From positions 4,000,356 through 4,064,355 of the forward strand of contig NZ_LOJP01000001.1 of NCBI RefSeq assembly GCF_001553785.1: a stretch of 64,000 nucleotides of DNA, given 5' to 3'. The first letter of the stretch is position 1; every line of letters starts with the position of its first letter. Position numbers and translations under genes: made by a program. Below, in pieces: positions 52,872 through 61,925 of this stretch. Under the pieces are notes generated by a model. It searched no databases and was not told where the DNA came from. It was given only the letters and a program-made list of their open reading frames with translations. Origin of the DNA: Actinoplanes sp. TFC3. GTDB lineage: Bacteria > Actinomycetota > Actinomycetes > Mycobacteriales > Micromonosporaceae.

Positions 52872-53747
52872 TCAGGCTACCGAGGCCGTCAGTGCGGCCT
52901 TGGCCGCCAGCCGGAAACTCCTGATCATCGGATTCGGGTCGCCCTTGCGGCTGACCACCACGACCCGACTGGGGGGAGCGCCTTCGATCGGGACGGTGAC
53001 CAGATCGGGACGTAGTGAGCTGCGCAGATCCCCGACTGGTAGCACGGCGATCGCTCGACCGCTCGCGACCAGTTCGAGTTTGTCCTCGTAGCTCTCCAGC
53101 TGTGGCACACCGGCGCCGAGGAGCTGGTAGGAGGTCCAGTCCGCGGTCTCGAAAGCGCAGGGTGCTGCCCTCTCCCCGGCCAGTTCCTCCGAGGTCACCG
53201 ACGCGCGGTCAGCCAAGGGATGATCGCGCGGGACCACGAGCATCCGGGGTTCCTCGTACAGCGGGGTGGTGAGCACCTTGTCGGCGGCGAGTGGCAGCGG
53301 GGCTCGCCCGAGCAAGGCGTCAACGCGGTTGCCGGACAGCGCTTCCACGTCCCGGCAGCTCAGGTGCCGGGTGGAGATCTCGGCGTGCGGGTGGCGGCGG
53401 CGCAGTTCTCGGACCGCGGCAGTGATCACGAGGTCTTCGACGTAGCCGATGGTGATCCGTTCGGTCCCGGCATGGTCGCGCACAGCCAGTTCGGCCTGCC
53501 GGGCGGCCTGCAACAAGGCTTGGGCCCGAGGGAGGAAGGCCTGGCCGGCCGGAGTGAGCCGGGTGCCCTGGGGCACGCGGTCCAGCAGCCGAGCGCCGAG
53601 TTGTTTCTCGAGTCTTTGAATCTGGCGGCTCAGCGCCGGCTGGGCGACGTGCAAGTCAGCGGCGGCCCGGCCGAAGTGCTGGTGCACCGCAACCACGGTG
53701 AAATATCGCACCAGGCGCAGTTCCAAATCCTGCCCGAGATCGTTCAT
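52872..53747 (-). CDS. LysR-family transcriptional regulator
   Basis: 291 residues (ATG 53747; ATG 53768 adds 7). LysR HTH: LVRYFTVVAVHQHFGRAAADLHVAQPALSRQIQRLEKQLGARLLDR, followed by the periplasmic-binding-like co-inducer domain (ITIGYVEDLVITAAV). Divergent from an oxidoreductase gene with an inverted repeat between them, the standard LysR activator-target layout. Confidence 0.95.
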   Translation of the reverse strand: MNDLGQDLELRLVRYFTVVAVHQHFGRAAADLHVAQPALSRQIQRLEKQLGARLLDRVPQGTRLTPAGQAFLPRAQALLQAARQAELAVRDHAGTERITIGYVEDLVITAAVRELRRRHPHAEISTRHLSCRDVEALSGNRVDALLGRAPLPLAADKVLTTPLYEEPRMLVVPRDHPLADRASVTSEELAGERAAPCAFETADWTSYQLLGAGVPQLESYEDKLELVASGRAIAVLPVGDLRSSLRPDLVTVPIEGAPPSRVVVVSRKGDPNPMIRSFRLAAKAALTASVA

Positions 53748-53773
53748 CCAGCCAAGCGTACGCGTCATGTCTT

Positions 53774-53796
53774 TTCGGAATGATTGGGTTGCCGAA
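53774..53796. promoter_or_regulatory. LysR-type binding site candidate
   Basis: TTCGG-N13-CCGAA (53774-53796), an inverted repeat of the T-N11-A LysR style, lies between the divergent starts at 53747 and 53867. Confidence 0.55.
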
Positions 53797-53866
53797 CCGG
53801 TCTTGGACGGCCAGGACGTTCCGGCCTTGACTGAGGAGCAACGTTCCCCGAGAAAGCACAGGCGAG

Positions 53867-54865
53867 ATGAAGGCGATCCAGTTCCACGAGGCCGGTGGGC
53901 CGGAAGTTCTGCAGTACGACGAGGTGCCCCTGCCCGAGATCGGACCGGGCGAGGTCCTCGTCCAGGTGTACGCGGCGGGCGTCAACCCGCCGGACTGGTA
54001 CCTGCGGGAGGGCCTGAAGGTCATGCCAGCCGAGATGAGGCCGGCGCTGGAGTTCCCGTTGACTCCCGGAACGGACATGTCGGGCGTGGTCCGAGCGGTG
54101 GCTTCGGACGTGGCGGAGTTCTCCGTCGGTGACGAGGTCTTCGGCATGCTGCGGTTCCCCGGCTTCGACGGCCGGACATACGCCGAGTATGTGGCCGCGC
54201 CGGCGGCGGACCTGGCCCGCAAGCCGGCCGGTATCGACCACGTGCAGGCGGCGGGGGCTCCGATGGCCGTGCTCACGGCTTGGCAGTTGCTGATTGATCT
54301 CGGCCACGACGTGGCGTCTCCGTTCACCGGTCGGGTGCATCAGCCGGTGCCGATCGCACCGGGGATGACCGTGCTGGTCAATGGGGCCGCGGGCGGAGTG
54401 GGGCACTTCGCGGTGCAACTGGCGAAGTTGAAGGGAGCACGCGTGGTAGCGGTGGCCTCGGGCCGCCACGAACAGTTCCTGCGCAAGCTCGGCGCCGATG
54501 AGTTCATCGACTACACCCGGACGCGGGCCGCGGACGTGGTCAGCGGGATCGACCTGGTGATCGACACGGTCGGTGGCCCGGACAGCTCATACTTTCTGAC
54601 CGTGCTCAGGCGCGGCGGCACCATGCTTCCGGTGTTCTTCGCCCAGTACGACCCGGAAGAGACAGCGCGTCTGGGCATCTCGGTCTCCGACATCCAGGTG
54701 CGTTCCAGCGGCCCACAGCTCGCCGAGATAGGGCGCCTGTTCGACGAGGGCAAGCTCCAGGTGGGGGTGGACAGCACATATCCACTGTCCGAGGCCGGCA
54801 ACGCACACACGCGCGCCGCGCAGGGCCACATCCAGGGCAAGATCGTGCTGACGGTGGTCTCGTGA
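53867..54865 (+). CDS. NADP-dependent quinone-oxidoreductase-like MDR enzyme
   Basis: 332 residues. MKAIQFHEAGGPEVLQYDEV, GVNPPDWYLREGLK, and the nucleotide-binding NGAAGGVGHFAVQLAKLKGARVVAVAS at about residues 168-194. No zinc ligands. Reduces quinones or enones using NADPH. Likely the target of the divergent LysR regulator. Its TGA overlaps the following truncated gene's GTG. Confidence 0.92.
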   Translation: MKAIQFHEAGGPEVLQYDEVPLPEIGPGEVLVQVYAAGVNPPDWYLREGLKVMPAEMRPALEFPLTPGTDMSGVVRAVASDVAEFSVGDEVFGMLRFPGFDGRTYAEYVAAPAADLARKPAGIDHVQAAGAPMAVLTAWQLLIDLGHDVASPFTGRVHQPVPIAPGMTVLVNGAAGGVGHFAVQLAKLKGARVVAVASGRHEQFLRKLGADEFIDYTRTRAADVVSGIDLVIDTVGGPDSSYFLTVLRRGGTMLPVFFAQYDPEETARLGISVSDIQVRSSGPQLAEIGRLFDEGKLQVGVDSTYPLSEAGNAHTRAAQGHIQGKIVLTVVS

Positions 54866-55038
54866 CAGCCGAACTGCAGCACGCAGTGGCGAACTACGCT
54901 CACGCCCTGGACGAGCTGAACGTGTCCGCGCTGGAAGCGATCCTGCCCCAGGACACCACCTGGACCTTCACGGTGCCCGGACAGGGAGTGCTCGGCCCTG
55001 TCGCCGGACGCATGTCTACACCTGCGTTGGATTCATGA
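54862..55038 (+). pseudogene. Truncated SnoaL-like (NTF2-fold) gene
   Basis: A GTG at 54862 overlaps the oxidoreductase stop by 4 nt, so it was once the second gene of this operon. It gives 58 residues, of which VANYAHALDELNVSALEAIL, then DTTWTFTVPGQGVLGPVAGR match the N-terminal half of SnoaL-like ester cyclase/isomerase proteins. Sequence is lost after that at about 55012, where an EAL fragment begins. Non-functional length. Confidence 0.7.
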
Positions 55039-55226
55039 TTCCCACGGCCGGAACATGCCGGCTGGTGCGGGCGTTGCACCTGCACACCGTTGCGCAGGGC
55101 GTGGAGACCGCTGAGCTCACGCTGCTGGGGTACAACCACGGACGGGGCTTCTATTACGCTCGGCCGTTGACCGCGGACGCGTTCGAGAAGTGGATGGCCC
55201 AGCAGTCAGCCGTTACTCCTCTGTGA
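55020..55226 (+). pseudogene. EAL-domain C-terminal fragment
   Basis: LVRALHLHTVAQGVETAELT, then GYNHGRGFYYARPLTADAFEKW is the last ~60 residues of an EAL phosphodiesterase (family AQGVET... GCxxGQGFYFARPL), with the usual Gln changed to Arg. The upstream EAL domain is absent; the fragment is joined to the truncated SnoaL-like sequence. It could be read from ATG 55035 but has no RBS of note. Confidence 0.7.
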
Positions 55227-55300
55227 CCTGCATTCTCCGAACCACTTGCCACGTGGCCGCATCGCACTCAATGACAAGCAACAACTGCGAAAGGCCACTC

Positions 55301-55972
55301 ATGAAGCACGCCACCCTGCTGCCCGTTCTCGCCGCCACGGTTCTCCTATCGGCCGCCTGCCAGCCAGCCGTGTCCCATGCCGACGGTCAAGCCGCCCCCG
55401 TGACGGCCTCGCCTGTCCCGTCGGCGTCGCCCACGCCGTCGTCGCCACCGTCGTCCACCCGGACCATCGAGCCGTCGACCCGGACGACGGAGCCGTCGAA
55501 GCAGCCCACCAAACCGGCGTCCAGCAAGCCGGGCACCGCGGCACCGGCCGCCAAGACGCTGGGCCCCAACGGCCTTGGACCGCTCAAGCTGGGCATGACC
55601 TCGAAGCAGGCCACCGCCACCGGCATGATCACCAAGTGGGAGGGCACCGAGGAAGCCAAATGCAGCCTCTACTCCTCGCTCAAAGGCTACCCGGATGCTC
55701 GGGTGGCGGCGGGCAGCACGCAAGGGGTTCAGGTCATCGACGGGCGCCCCGGCCTTCGGACACCCGAAGGCATCGGGATCGGCAGTTCGGAAAGCGCCGT
55801 ACGCGATGCCTATTCGGGATGGAAGGTTGCCGCGGCTGACGACCCGGTCGGCGACCACCGGGGCTTCGTGAAGGTGCCCGGCAACGCCGACGCGTATTAC
55901 CGCATGATGATCAAAAACAAGAAGGTCTCTGAGTTGGCGCTGGAGTCGGCGGATCAGAGCTGCTACGAGTGA
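55301..55972 (+). CDS. Hypothetical lipoprotein
   Basis: 223 residues. Signal peptide with lipobox LSAAC (Cys20), a Ser/Pro/Thr-rich stalk of ~65 residues (SPVPSASPTPSSPPSS..., STRTTEPSKQPTKP), then a ~130-residue domain starting LGPNGLGPLKLGMTSKQATAT, resembling a 'GLGPLxLGMT' lipoprotein domain found in actinobacteria. Cys residues at ~128 and ~221 may pair. Function unknown. Start ATG 55301 after GAAAGG. Confidence 0.82.
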   Translation: MKHATLLPVLAATVLLSAACQPAVSHADGQAAPVTASPVPSASPTPSSPPSSTRTIEPSTRTTEPSKQPTKPASSKPGTAAPAAKTLGPNGLGPLKLGMTSKQATATGMITKWEGTEEAKCSLYSSLKGYPDARVAAGSTQGVQVIDGRPGLRTPEGIGIGSSESAVRDAYSGWKVAAADDPVGDHRGFVKVPGNADAYYRMMIKNKKVSELALESADQSCYE

Positions 55973-56587
55973 ACGGCCCGCAGGGTCTTCGGGCAGGTCA
56001 CCGGTGCCGGCCTGCTGATCTGCACGTAAAGCCGACGTCCACCACCAGGCTGTAGAAGACGGAGGCGCCGGCGCAGTCCGTGTGCCGCGTGATCCGGTCC
56101 GGTCGGCCGTCACCGCGGTCGTCCGGTCGGGTTGCCGGGTGCAACGGGGATGCGCGGGCAGCGCCGACGCCTCAATCGCCAGCTAGGCAATTCCAGCGGA
56201 TACACCGGGGCTTGTGGGCGTACTCGATGGGTCAGGTCTGTGAATCGGACCGGGCCACCAGTCCCGGTTTGCTGCGCAAGCGCAGGGCCGGGCCAACGAG
56301 ACCGCCTCAGCACTATCCACTGTTGACTGTCACGGTACGTCCGACGTTCCGGATGACCATTGCGTACCGGTCGCACGCTCGGACCTCGTGCCGGGCAGCC
56401 CCCTTACTTCAAGGCCCGGACAACCGCGAACCTGGACGCCGTCCGGGATGCGATCCGCCGCTGGGGAGACCCGGTACCGAGCAGTTTCAGTCGTTTCACA
56501 TCAAAGGCCGGACCATGGGAGCGAGAATCGAAACATCTTTCAGTCCCGACCTGGTTGGCCGGGTGATCAAAATCGCCCACGCGGGTC
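55973..56587. other. 615-nt gap without recognisable gene
   Basis: No conserved protein motif, no credible start with RBS and no strong hairpin found in either strand. The flanking genes converge here. Residual regulatory or decayed sequence cannot be excluded. Confidence 0.5.
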
Positions 56588-58021
56588 TTATGCGAGGCAG
56601 ACACGGTCGCGGCCGGTGCGTTTGGCGGTGTAGAGCGCGGCGTCGGCTCGGGCGATCAGTTCGTCGGAGGTTTCGTGATAGTCCCACGTTGCGATGCCGG
56701 CCGAGAAGGTTTGGTCCTCGGGGGTGACGGGCTGCAGTCTGTGTAAGGCGTAAGTCGCCTGCTGCAGGTCGGCCCCAGGTAGCAGGACGATGAATTCTTC
56801 GCCGCCGTAACGGGCCAGGACGTCGGATCGTCGTAGCGTGGCATGCCAAGCCGAAGCAGCGGCCTTGAGGAGGCGGTCGCCGCTGGGGTGGCCGTACTGG
56901 TCGTTGTAGGCCTTGAAGTGGTCGAGGTCGAGCATGCCGACGCTGATCGGAATGCCGTCGCGTCGGGCTTGTTCGAGGTAGCGGGGTAGTTCGTCGATGG
57001 AGGCGCGGCGGTTGGGCAGGCCGGTCAGGGCGTCTTGGCGGGAGAGCTCGCGTACCTGCGCCGAGGTTCGTTCGGCTTGCCGCAGCAACTGCATCATTCG
57101 CGTCATGACCAGCGAGTACATCAGCGCTGAGCCGATCGCGATGGAGCTGCCGTGAGTCACCTGCGAGTGCAGCGCTTCGCCGAGTAGGACCGCCGGTGCG
57201 ATGAGTACGGCGGTGCTGAGCAGAACCAGTTGCGGTCTGGTCAGCCGGGCAGTCGCGGCCGCCCCCGGGCCGTCGTCGCGGATGCTGGGTTGCCATGAGG
57301 CCAGCGCCAGCAGGGTGAGCCCGATCAGGTAGCAACTGAGAATGATGTGGTCGGTCAGCCACATGCCGGACCATTGCTCATTGAGCTGCTGCACGGCTAC
57401 CCACGCGGCGTCGCCGATGAGGTAGGAGACGAAGGCAGCCGCAATCCAGCGTGGTGCTGAGCCGCCGCGCGGGCCGTTCGTGCGTACCAGGAAAAGCGTC
57501 AGGGCCAGCAGGAGCATGTCCGCCAGCGGGTACGCGATGGTGGTGATGCGATCGGCCAGCGAGTCACCTGGCGCGTGCAGCGCCGGCTCCAGCTCGTAGA
57601 TCCACGCCAGCAGGCCTATGCCGGCCGTGACCGTCAGCGCGTCGATCGACGCGGCCCAGTCCGCGCGACGCCCCAACTGTTTCATCATGATGCCGAGGGC
57701 GAGCGCGCAGAGGGGGTAGAAAGACAGGTACAGATAGTCCGAGACGTCCGGCCCGGCCAGTTCCCCGAAACCGTAGCGCAGGGCGATGCCGCCCGAGGAA
57801 GACAGCGCAACAGCCGCCGCGAACAGCCACCATGGCACCTGCTCACGACGGCTCGGGCCGCGACGGCGCAACGCGACCGGGATTGCCAGCGCAGCGAGGT
57901 AGCACACACCGTTCTGCAGCCAGAACTGCCATGCTTCATCGGGTACGGAGTAGTAAGCGATCATCATGATCGCTACCGCGGCGCCGAAGCCCCATCTACT
58001 GCGCATATCCAGGCCCACCAT
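56588..58021 (-). CDS. Membrane diguanylate cyclase (GGDEF)
   Basis: 477 residues. About nine N-terminal transmembrane segments (residues ~10-310), then a GGDEF domain with DALTGLPNRRAS, LDLDHFKAYNDQYGHPSGD and the active site GGEEF at ~406. Competent for c-di-GMP synthesis. No EAL half. Its N-terminal membrane domain resembles that of the GGDEF-EAL protein at 11111, suggesting paralogy. Confidence 0.93.
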   Translation of the reverse strand: MVGLDMRSRWGFGAAVAIMMIAYYSVPDEAWQFWLQNGVCYLAALAIPVALRRRGPSRREQVPWWLFAAAVALSSSGGIALRYGFGELAGPDVSDYLYLSFYPLCALALGIMMKQLGRRADWAASIDALTVTAGIGLLAWIYELEPALHAPGDSLADRITTIAYPLADMLLLALTLFLVRTNGPRGGSAPRWIAAAFVSYLIGDAAWVAVQQLNEQWSGMWLTDHIILSCYLIGLTLLALASWQPSIRDDGPGAAATARLTRPQLVLLSTAVLIAPAVLLGEALHSQVTHGSSIAIGSALMYSLVMTRMMQLLRQAERTSAQVRELSRQDALTGLPNRRASIDELPRYLEQARRDGIPISVGMLDLDHFKAYNDQYGHPSGDRLLKAAASAWHATLRRSDVLARYGGEEFIVLLPGADLQQATYALHRLQPVTPEDQTFSAGIATWDYHETSDELIARADAALYTAKRTGRDRVCLA

Positions 58022-58263
58022 GACGACTTGCCGGAGCTTCAGGCGCGGACCAGCTGAGGTGCAGCACTGATTCGCACCACACGACCCCTCGAACGCGAAC
58101 GCTGAATCAGACTATGCCGGTCAGCGGCCACATGTTCAGGAAACTGCGACCAAGGTGGCTCCCCCGCCAATGACATCTGGCCCGGCTGGTGGGCAGGTCG
58201 CTTGCTGACCAGGAAGATCGGCGCCGGCGATCCGGGGTGAGACCTGACCCGTCGTGACACCGG

Positions 58264-59505
58264 TCAGCCGGTGATCCACGGCAGGTTCATTTTGCGGAAG
58301 ACGATCGAGCGGTGCGAAGTCTCGTTCGCGTCGACATCCTCGTTGACCTCCACGAGCGCGCCGACCGACAGGTCAGCGGTCTTGGCCATGCTGGAGTAGC
58401 CACCCTCGGCCACGTTGCCGGCGCCTAGCTGAGGCCATGCCGGCAGCGGCGCGTCGCTCAGCGGGCGGCTCACCGGCCACGTGACCGCCTCATCGGTGCT
58501 GACCCGGATCGTCATGGCCCGGCGATTCGTCGTGCTGGCCGAGTTGAGGAACATGATCCGTGGTGTGGTGTCGAGGTTGTAGCGCAGGACCGAAGCCTGC
58601 GCATGCGGGTCCGGCAGGTGCGGATCGGGGGTGTAGGCGGTGAATCCGCCCTCGACGGTGCCGCGCGCTATCCAGCGGTTCTTCGCCGTCTCCCACTTCG
58701 CTTTGACCGCGGTGTCGTTGCGCATCAGCCGGCCGTCGGTCAACTCCAGGACGGAACTTTCCCCAGTGACCTCTTGCCCGCGTGCCATGGGGGCGCTGTG
58801 AAAAGTTGTGCCACCGTCGTCGCTGTAGATGGTGCGGTTGGTGGCCGGAATCACCAGCCGGCCCGACGAGGTCTCGATGCCCGCCCCCGGCCCGACCGCA
58901 TCCCAGGCCCACTCCGAGCCGTCGGCGTGCTTCTTGGGGGTGACAGCGGCTGTCAGGTCGACCGGGCCGTGCCAGGTTCGCCCATCCTCTTGCTTGCTGC
59001 TGGTGAAAAGTTTGACCCGGCGCTCGCCCCACGCACTGATCCGGGTGGTGCCGTCTGCTCCGTTCTGGCTCAGACCGGCGGGGTTCCACGACAGGAAGAG
59101 CAAAATTGTGCCGCTGGTGCGCTCCACCACGGCGGTCGGATTGCCCCAGGTGCCCTGTCCGGTTCCGACGACCTCGGCCAGGGCGGACCAGCTTGCGCCG
59201 TCGTCGGTCGAGCGTTTGACCATCAGATTGATGTTGCCGTAGTCCCGGTTGGACTCCGCGCGGCCCTCGGCAAAGGCGAGCAGGGTGTCCTTGGTGGTGC
59301 GCAGCAGCGAAGGAATGCGAAATGAGTGGTAGCGGGTGCCGTTGAGGGTCTCACCATCCCCGTCGAACAGCAGGGTTTCGCTGTGTTTCTGCCCCGCAGC
59401 CAACGCCGGTGAGCCCGCCGACATCAACGCGGTTACGAGCATGAGCACCACGGCGAGGGTGCGCGTACTGTTCCTGTGCGATCCCGCGGACGGCCGGAGC
59501 TGCAT
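58264..59505 (-). CDS. Secreted sialidase (GH33, exo-alpha-sialidase)
   Basis: 413 residues with a signal peptide (1-37). FRIP motif at 62-65 (YHSFRIPSLLRT) and Asp boxes: STDDGASW (~99-106), YSDDGGTTF and STDEAVTW. An Asp/Glu-rich active region (AEGRAESNRDYG, ESSVLEL) is present. It cleaves terminal sialic acids from glycoconjugates outside the cell. ATG 59505 overlaps the protease stop (TGATG), so the two are co-translated from one mRNA. Confidence 0.95.
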   Translation of the reverse strand: MQLRPSAGSHRNSTRTLAVVLMLVTALMSAGSPALAAGQKHSETLLFDGDGETLNGTRYHSFRIPSLLRTTKDTLLAFAEGRAESNRDYGNINLMVKRSTDDGASWSALAEVVGTGQGTWGNPTAVVERTSGTILLFLSWNPAGLSQNGADGTTRISAWGERRVKLFTSSKQEDGRTWHGPVDLTAAVTPKKHADGSEWAWDAVGPGAGIETSSGRLVIPATNRTIYSDDGGTTFHSAPMARGQEVTGESSVLELTDGRLMRNDTAVKAKWETAKNRWIARGTVEGGFTAYTPDPHLPDPHAQASVLRYNLDTTPRIMFLNSASTTNRRAMTIRVSTDEAVTWPVSRPLSDAPLPAWPQLGAGNVAEGGYSSMAKTADLSVGALVEVNEDVDANETSHRSIVFRKMNLPWITG

Positions 59506-60578
59506 CAGAAGACACCGAGCCCGGTGCGATCGAGGACTTCCTGCACAGGCTGATAGTAGGAGCGCCGTTCACTGACTGCGGTGGTGCAGGACTGGTCGGC
59601 GCCAACGGATCCGGAAGTGATGCCGAGCGCCACCGAACCATGGAACAGGGGGCCGCCGCTGTCGCCGAACTCGGCGCACAGTGACGTCTTGATCAGTCCG
59701 GTGACCGTACCCTCCGAGTAGTTGACCGTGGTGCTGGTCAGCAGGACCGCGCCGACGAGGTCGGTGCTGGTGGTTCCGGTACGGGCGACCGACTCACCGG
59801 CAATCGGGTAGCGGGAGCTGGTGATCTGCTGCTCGGCACCGTTGACCCACACCGTGCCGTACGCGGAGACGTCGTTGTTGGCGTAGGTGACCACGGCGTA
59901 GTCCTTGCCGGGGAAGGTGCTCTGCTTGTTCGTGCCCAGGTAGGTGCCGTTGGCCGCCTTGTACCAGGTGCTGACCTTGTTGCCGCAGTGCCCGGCGGTG
60001 ATGAAGGACTTGGCGCCGGCGGTGTTACGTACATTGAAACCGATCGAGCAGGTAAGGGTTTCGGCTTTGTTCTGGATCCCTTGGCCGCCGGAGGTGAACC
60101 CGGCGGTCAGGGTGAGCTTGCCGGGGACCCTGCCGACTCGTACGGCCGCGCCAAGGCGGTCGGTGACAGCCGTCAGTCGCTGCAGATTCGCGCCGGTCAC
60201 GGTGCTGTCCATCTCGACGCTCACCTGGTTGGTGCTCGGGTCGATGCCCCATGACGTGCCGGGAACGCGGGCGGAGTCGTCCAGCACGGTGGTGGCCGAT
60301 CGCAGTTCGCTCAGGTTGCGTTCGACGACTTGGGCGACCCCGCCTGCATCGCGTACCGCCTGGGCGTCGGCAGCGTTGGTCACGGTGACGACGGTACGGC
60401 CGGTGGCATCGACATAGACACCGCCGGTACGGGAGTCGCCCAGCTGCGTGGCGAAGGCGCTCGCAGCCGCGGCGGGCATGGAAGCAACCGTGGCGGCTTC
60501 AGCCGCTCGTACCGGAGTAGTCGCTGCCAGCGCGGTCAGCGCAAGCGCTCCGGCTGCCGCGAGCATTGTCTTCGGCAT
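59505..60578 (-). CDS. Streptogrisin/alpha-lytic-type serine protease precursor (S1)
   Basis: 357 residues from ATG 60578 (AAGGAAGG upstream); frames extending to 61019 are antisense. Signal peptide 1-26, a pro-region (~27-170, QVSVEMDSTVTGANLQRLT...), then the S1E mature domain. Catalytic triad His197 (ITAGHCG), Asp226 (KDYAVVTY) and Ser307 (FGDSGGPL), with Cys178/198 and 301/~325 for disulphides. Pro-region autoprocessing is expected. First gene of a protease-sialidase operon. Confidence 0.94.
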   Translation of the reverse strand: MPKTMLAAAGALALTALAATTPVRAAEAATVASMPAAAASAFATQLGDSRTGGVYVDATGRTVVTVTNAADAQAVRDAGGVAQVVERNLSELRSATTVLDDSARVPGTSWGIDPSTNQVSVEMDSTVTGANLQRLTAVTDRLGAAVRVGRVPGKLTLTAGFTSGGQGIQNKAETLTCSIGFNVRNTAGAKSFITAGHCGNKVSTWYKAANGTYLGTNKQSTFPGKDYAVVTYANNDVSAYGTVWVNGAEQQITSSRYPIAGESVARTGTTSTDLVGAVLLTSTTVNYSEGTVTGLIKTSLCAEFGDSGGPLFHGSVALGITSGSVGADQSCTTAVSERRSYYQPVQEVLDRTGLGVF

Positions 60579-60726
60579 GTCTGCCTTCCTTTCTCGGTGT
60601 GGCCGAAAGTAGGCAGGGCGCGCACATTTGTTGTCCGTGCTGGCATGTACGGCCGATGTACGGCCTGTGGATAGCTTTCCGCCGATGCCACAGGGCGTCT
60701 TGTCGTACCGGGAAGGAAAGCGACGA

Positions 60727-61374
60727 ATGCGTACCATCACCAATCGCCGGATCCGCACGGCCGCCATCGCAGGGGCCCTCGCGGCCACGGCGGCCATCAT
60801 GTCAGCTCCCGCCCCCGCCTTGGCCAGCAGCGTCCCCACCAGCGCGGCGGTGGCGGGGCAGGCAGCCGCTGCCGACGACCCGGTCAGTCCCGGCGGCGGC
60901 GAGGGCGCTGAGGAGGTCCTCACCGTGGCCGAGGACGCCGAACTGACCGCGGCCGGGTACGGCAAACCCATCAAGCGTGACAGCGTCATGACCCGCGCGA
61001 AGGACTGGTACGACCGCAACGTGCCCTATGGTTCCGCCGACGCGTGGGACGTCAACCATGGCAAGCGTTACCGTACGGACTGCTCGGGGTTCGTCTCGAT
61101 GGCCTGGAAGCTCAAGACCAGCAAGACCACGTGGACGCTGGATGACGTATCGCACGTCATCAACTGGAACGACCTGCTGCGAGGCGACGCCGTGGTCCAC
61201 GAGCACGACCACGCGGTGCTGTTCGACAAGTGGGTGAACGCGGACACCAAGGCGGACTTCTGGGTCTATGAGGAGAGCCGGCCGGGTCACGACATGCAGC
61301 ACCGCAAGATGAATGTGGCGGATACCCGGCGCGCGGGCTTCGACCCGTACCGCTACGACTCGATCCGCAAGTAG
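60727..61374 (+). CDS. Secreted NlpC/P60-like protein
   Basis: 215 residues with a signal peptide (1-34). Catalytic-like Cys119 in YRTDCSGFVSMAW and His162 in DHAVLF fit an NlpC/P60-type cysteine peptidase core. Strong GGAAGGAAAG site before ATG 60727. Divergent from the protease-sialidase operon across a 148-nt promoter region, so joint control is possible. Predicted to hydrolyse peptide links in peptidoglycan, or to act as an effector. Confidence 0.82.
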   Translation: MRTITNRRIRTAAIAGALAATAAIMSAPAPALASSVPTSAAVAGQAAAADDPVSPGGGEGAEEVLTVAEDAELTAAGYGKPIKRDSVMTRAKDWYDRNVPYGSADAWDVNHGKRYRTDCSGFVSMAWKLKTSKTTWTLDDVSHVINWNDLLRGDAVVHEHDHAVLFDKWVNADTKADFWVYEESRPGHDMQHRKMNVADTRRAGFDPYRYDSIRK

Positions 61375-61389
61375 CCATCCCCGGCACCG

Positions 61390-61426
61390 AACGTGACCCC
61401 GGCCGGCCTCGTGCCGGGGTCACGTT
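61390..61426. terminator. Bidirectional 14-bp hairpin
   Basis: AACGTGACCCCGGC (61390-61403) and GCCGGGGTCACGTT (61413-61426) are perfectly complementary with a 9-nt loop, between convergent ends at 61374 and 61438. Confidence 0.85.
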
Positions 61427-61437
61427 GCGCCCGGCAC

Positions 61438-61866
61438 CTACGGCCGGTACACCCACTCCTCACAGCCCCACACGTTGCTGTCCGGGCCGATGTAGGTGTG
61501 GAACATCAGCTTGGTAACACCAGGATGGTTGACGGGATTGCTGTAGGTGATCCCGCCTCCGCCGTTGCTCTGGTCATCGACATCGGTGTACTTGAGGTTC
61601 TTGGTGCTGCCGTCGCTGAAGAACAGCCGCACGAACGACTCCGCCTTGATCGGCTTCATGCTCGAGTTCATTGCGAAGTTCGTTTCCACGCCGCCGCCGG
61701 AGGACCAGGACACCAGAGCGTTCAGGTACCCGTACTCGGTCCAGTTGTGCAAGCTCTTGTCGCAGGAAAATTTCTGCGTCCAGGCGGCGGCAGGGCCGGC
61801 GCCGGCCAGCAGGGCACCGGCGGTCAGCGCGACGGACAGTACGGCGGAACAGGTGATTCTGCGCAT
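61438..61866 (-). CDS. Small secreted hypothetical protein
   Basis: 142 residues. Signal peptide (1-28, ending PAAAW), then WTQKFSCDKSLHNWTEYGYLNALVSW... VWGCEEWVYRP with two Cys likely paired. A small beta-rich exported protein of unknown function. Start ATG 61866. Confidence 0.8.
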   Translation of the reverse strand: MRRITCSAVLSVALTAGALLAGAGPAAAWTQKFSCDKSLHNWTEYGYLNALVSWSSGGGVETNFAMNSSMKPIKAESFVRLFFSDGSTKNLKYTDVDDQSNGGGGITYSNPVNHPGVTKLMFHTYIGPDSNVWGCEEWVYRP

Positions 61867-61925
61867 GAATGTAACCCTTCTTGCCCAGGCGTATCGAACA
61901 ACGCGAAGGTAAGCGCCTGCCGTAC

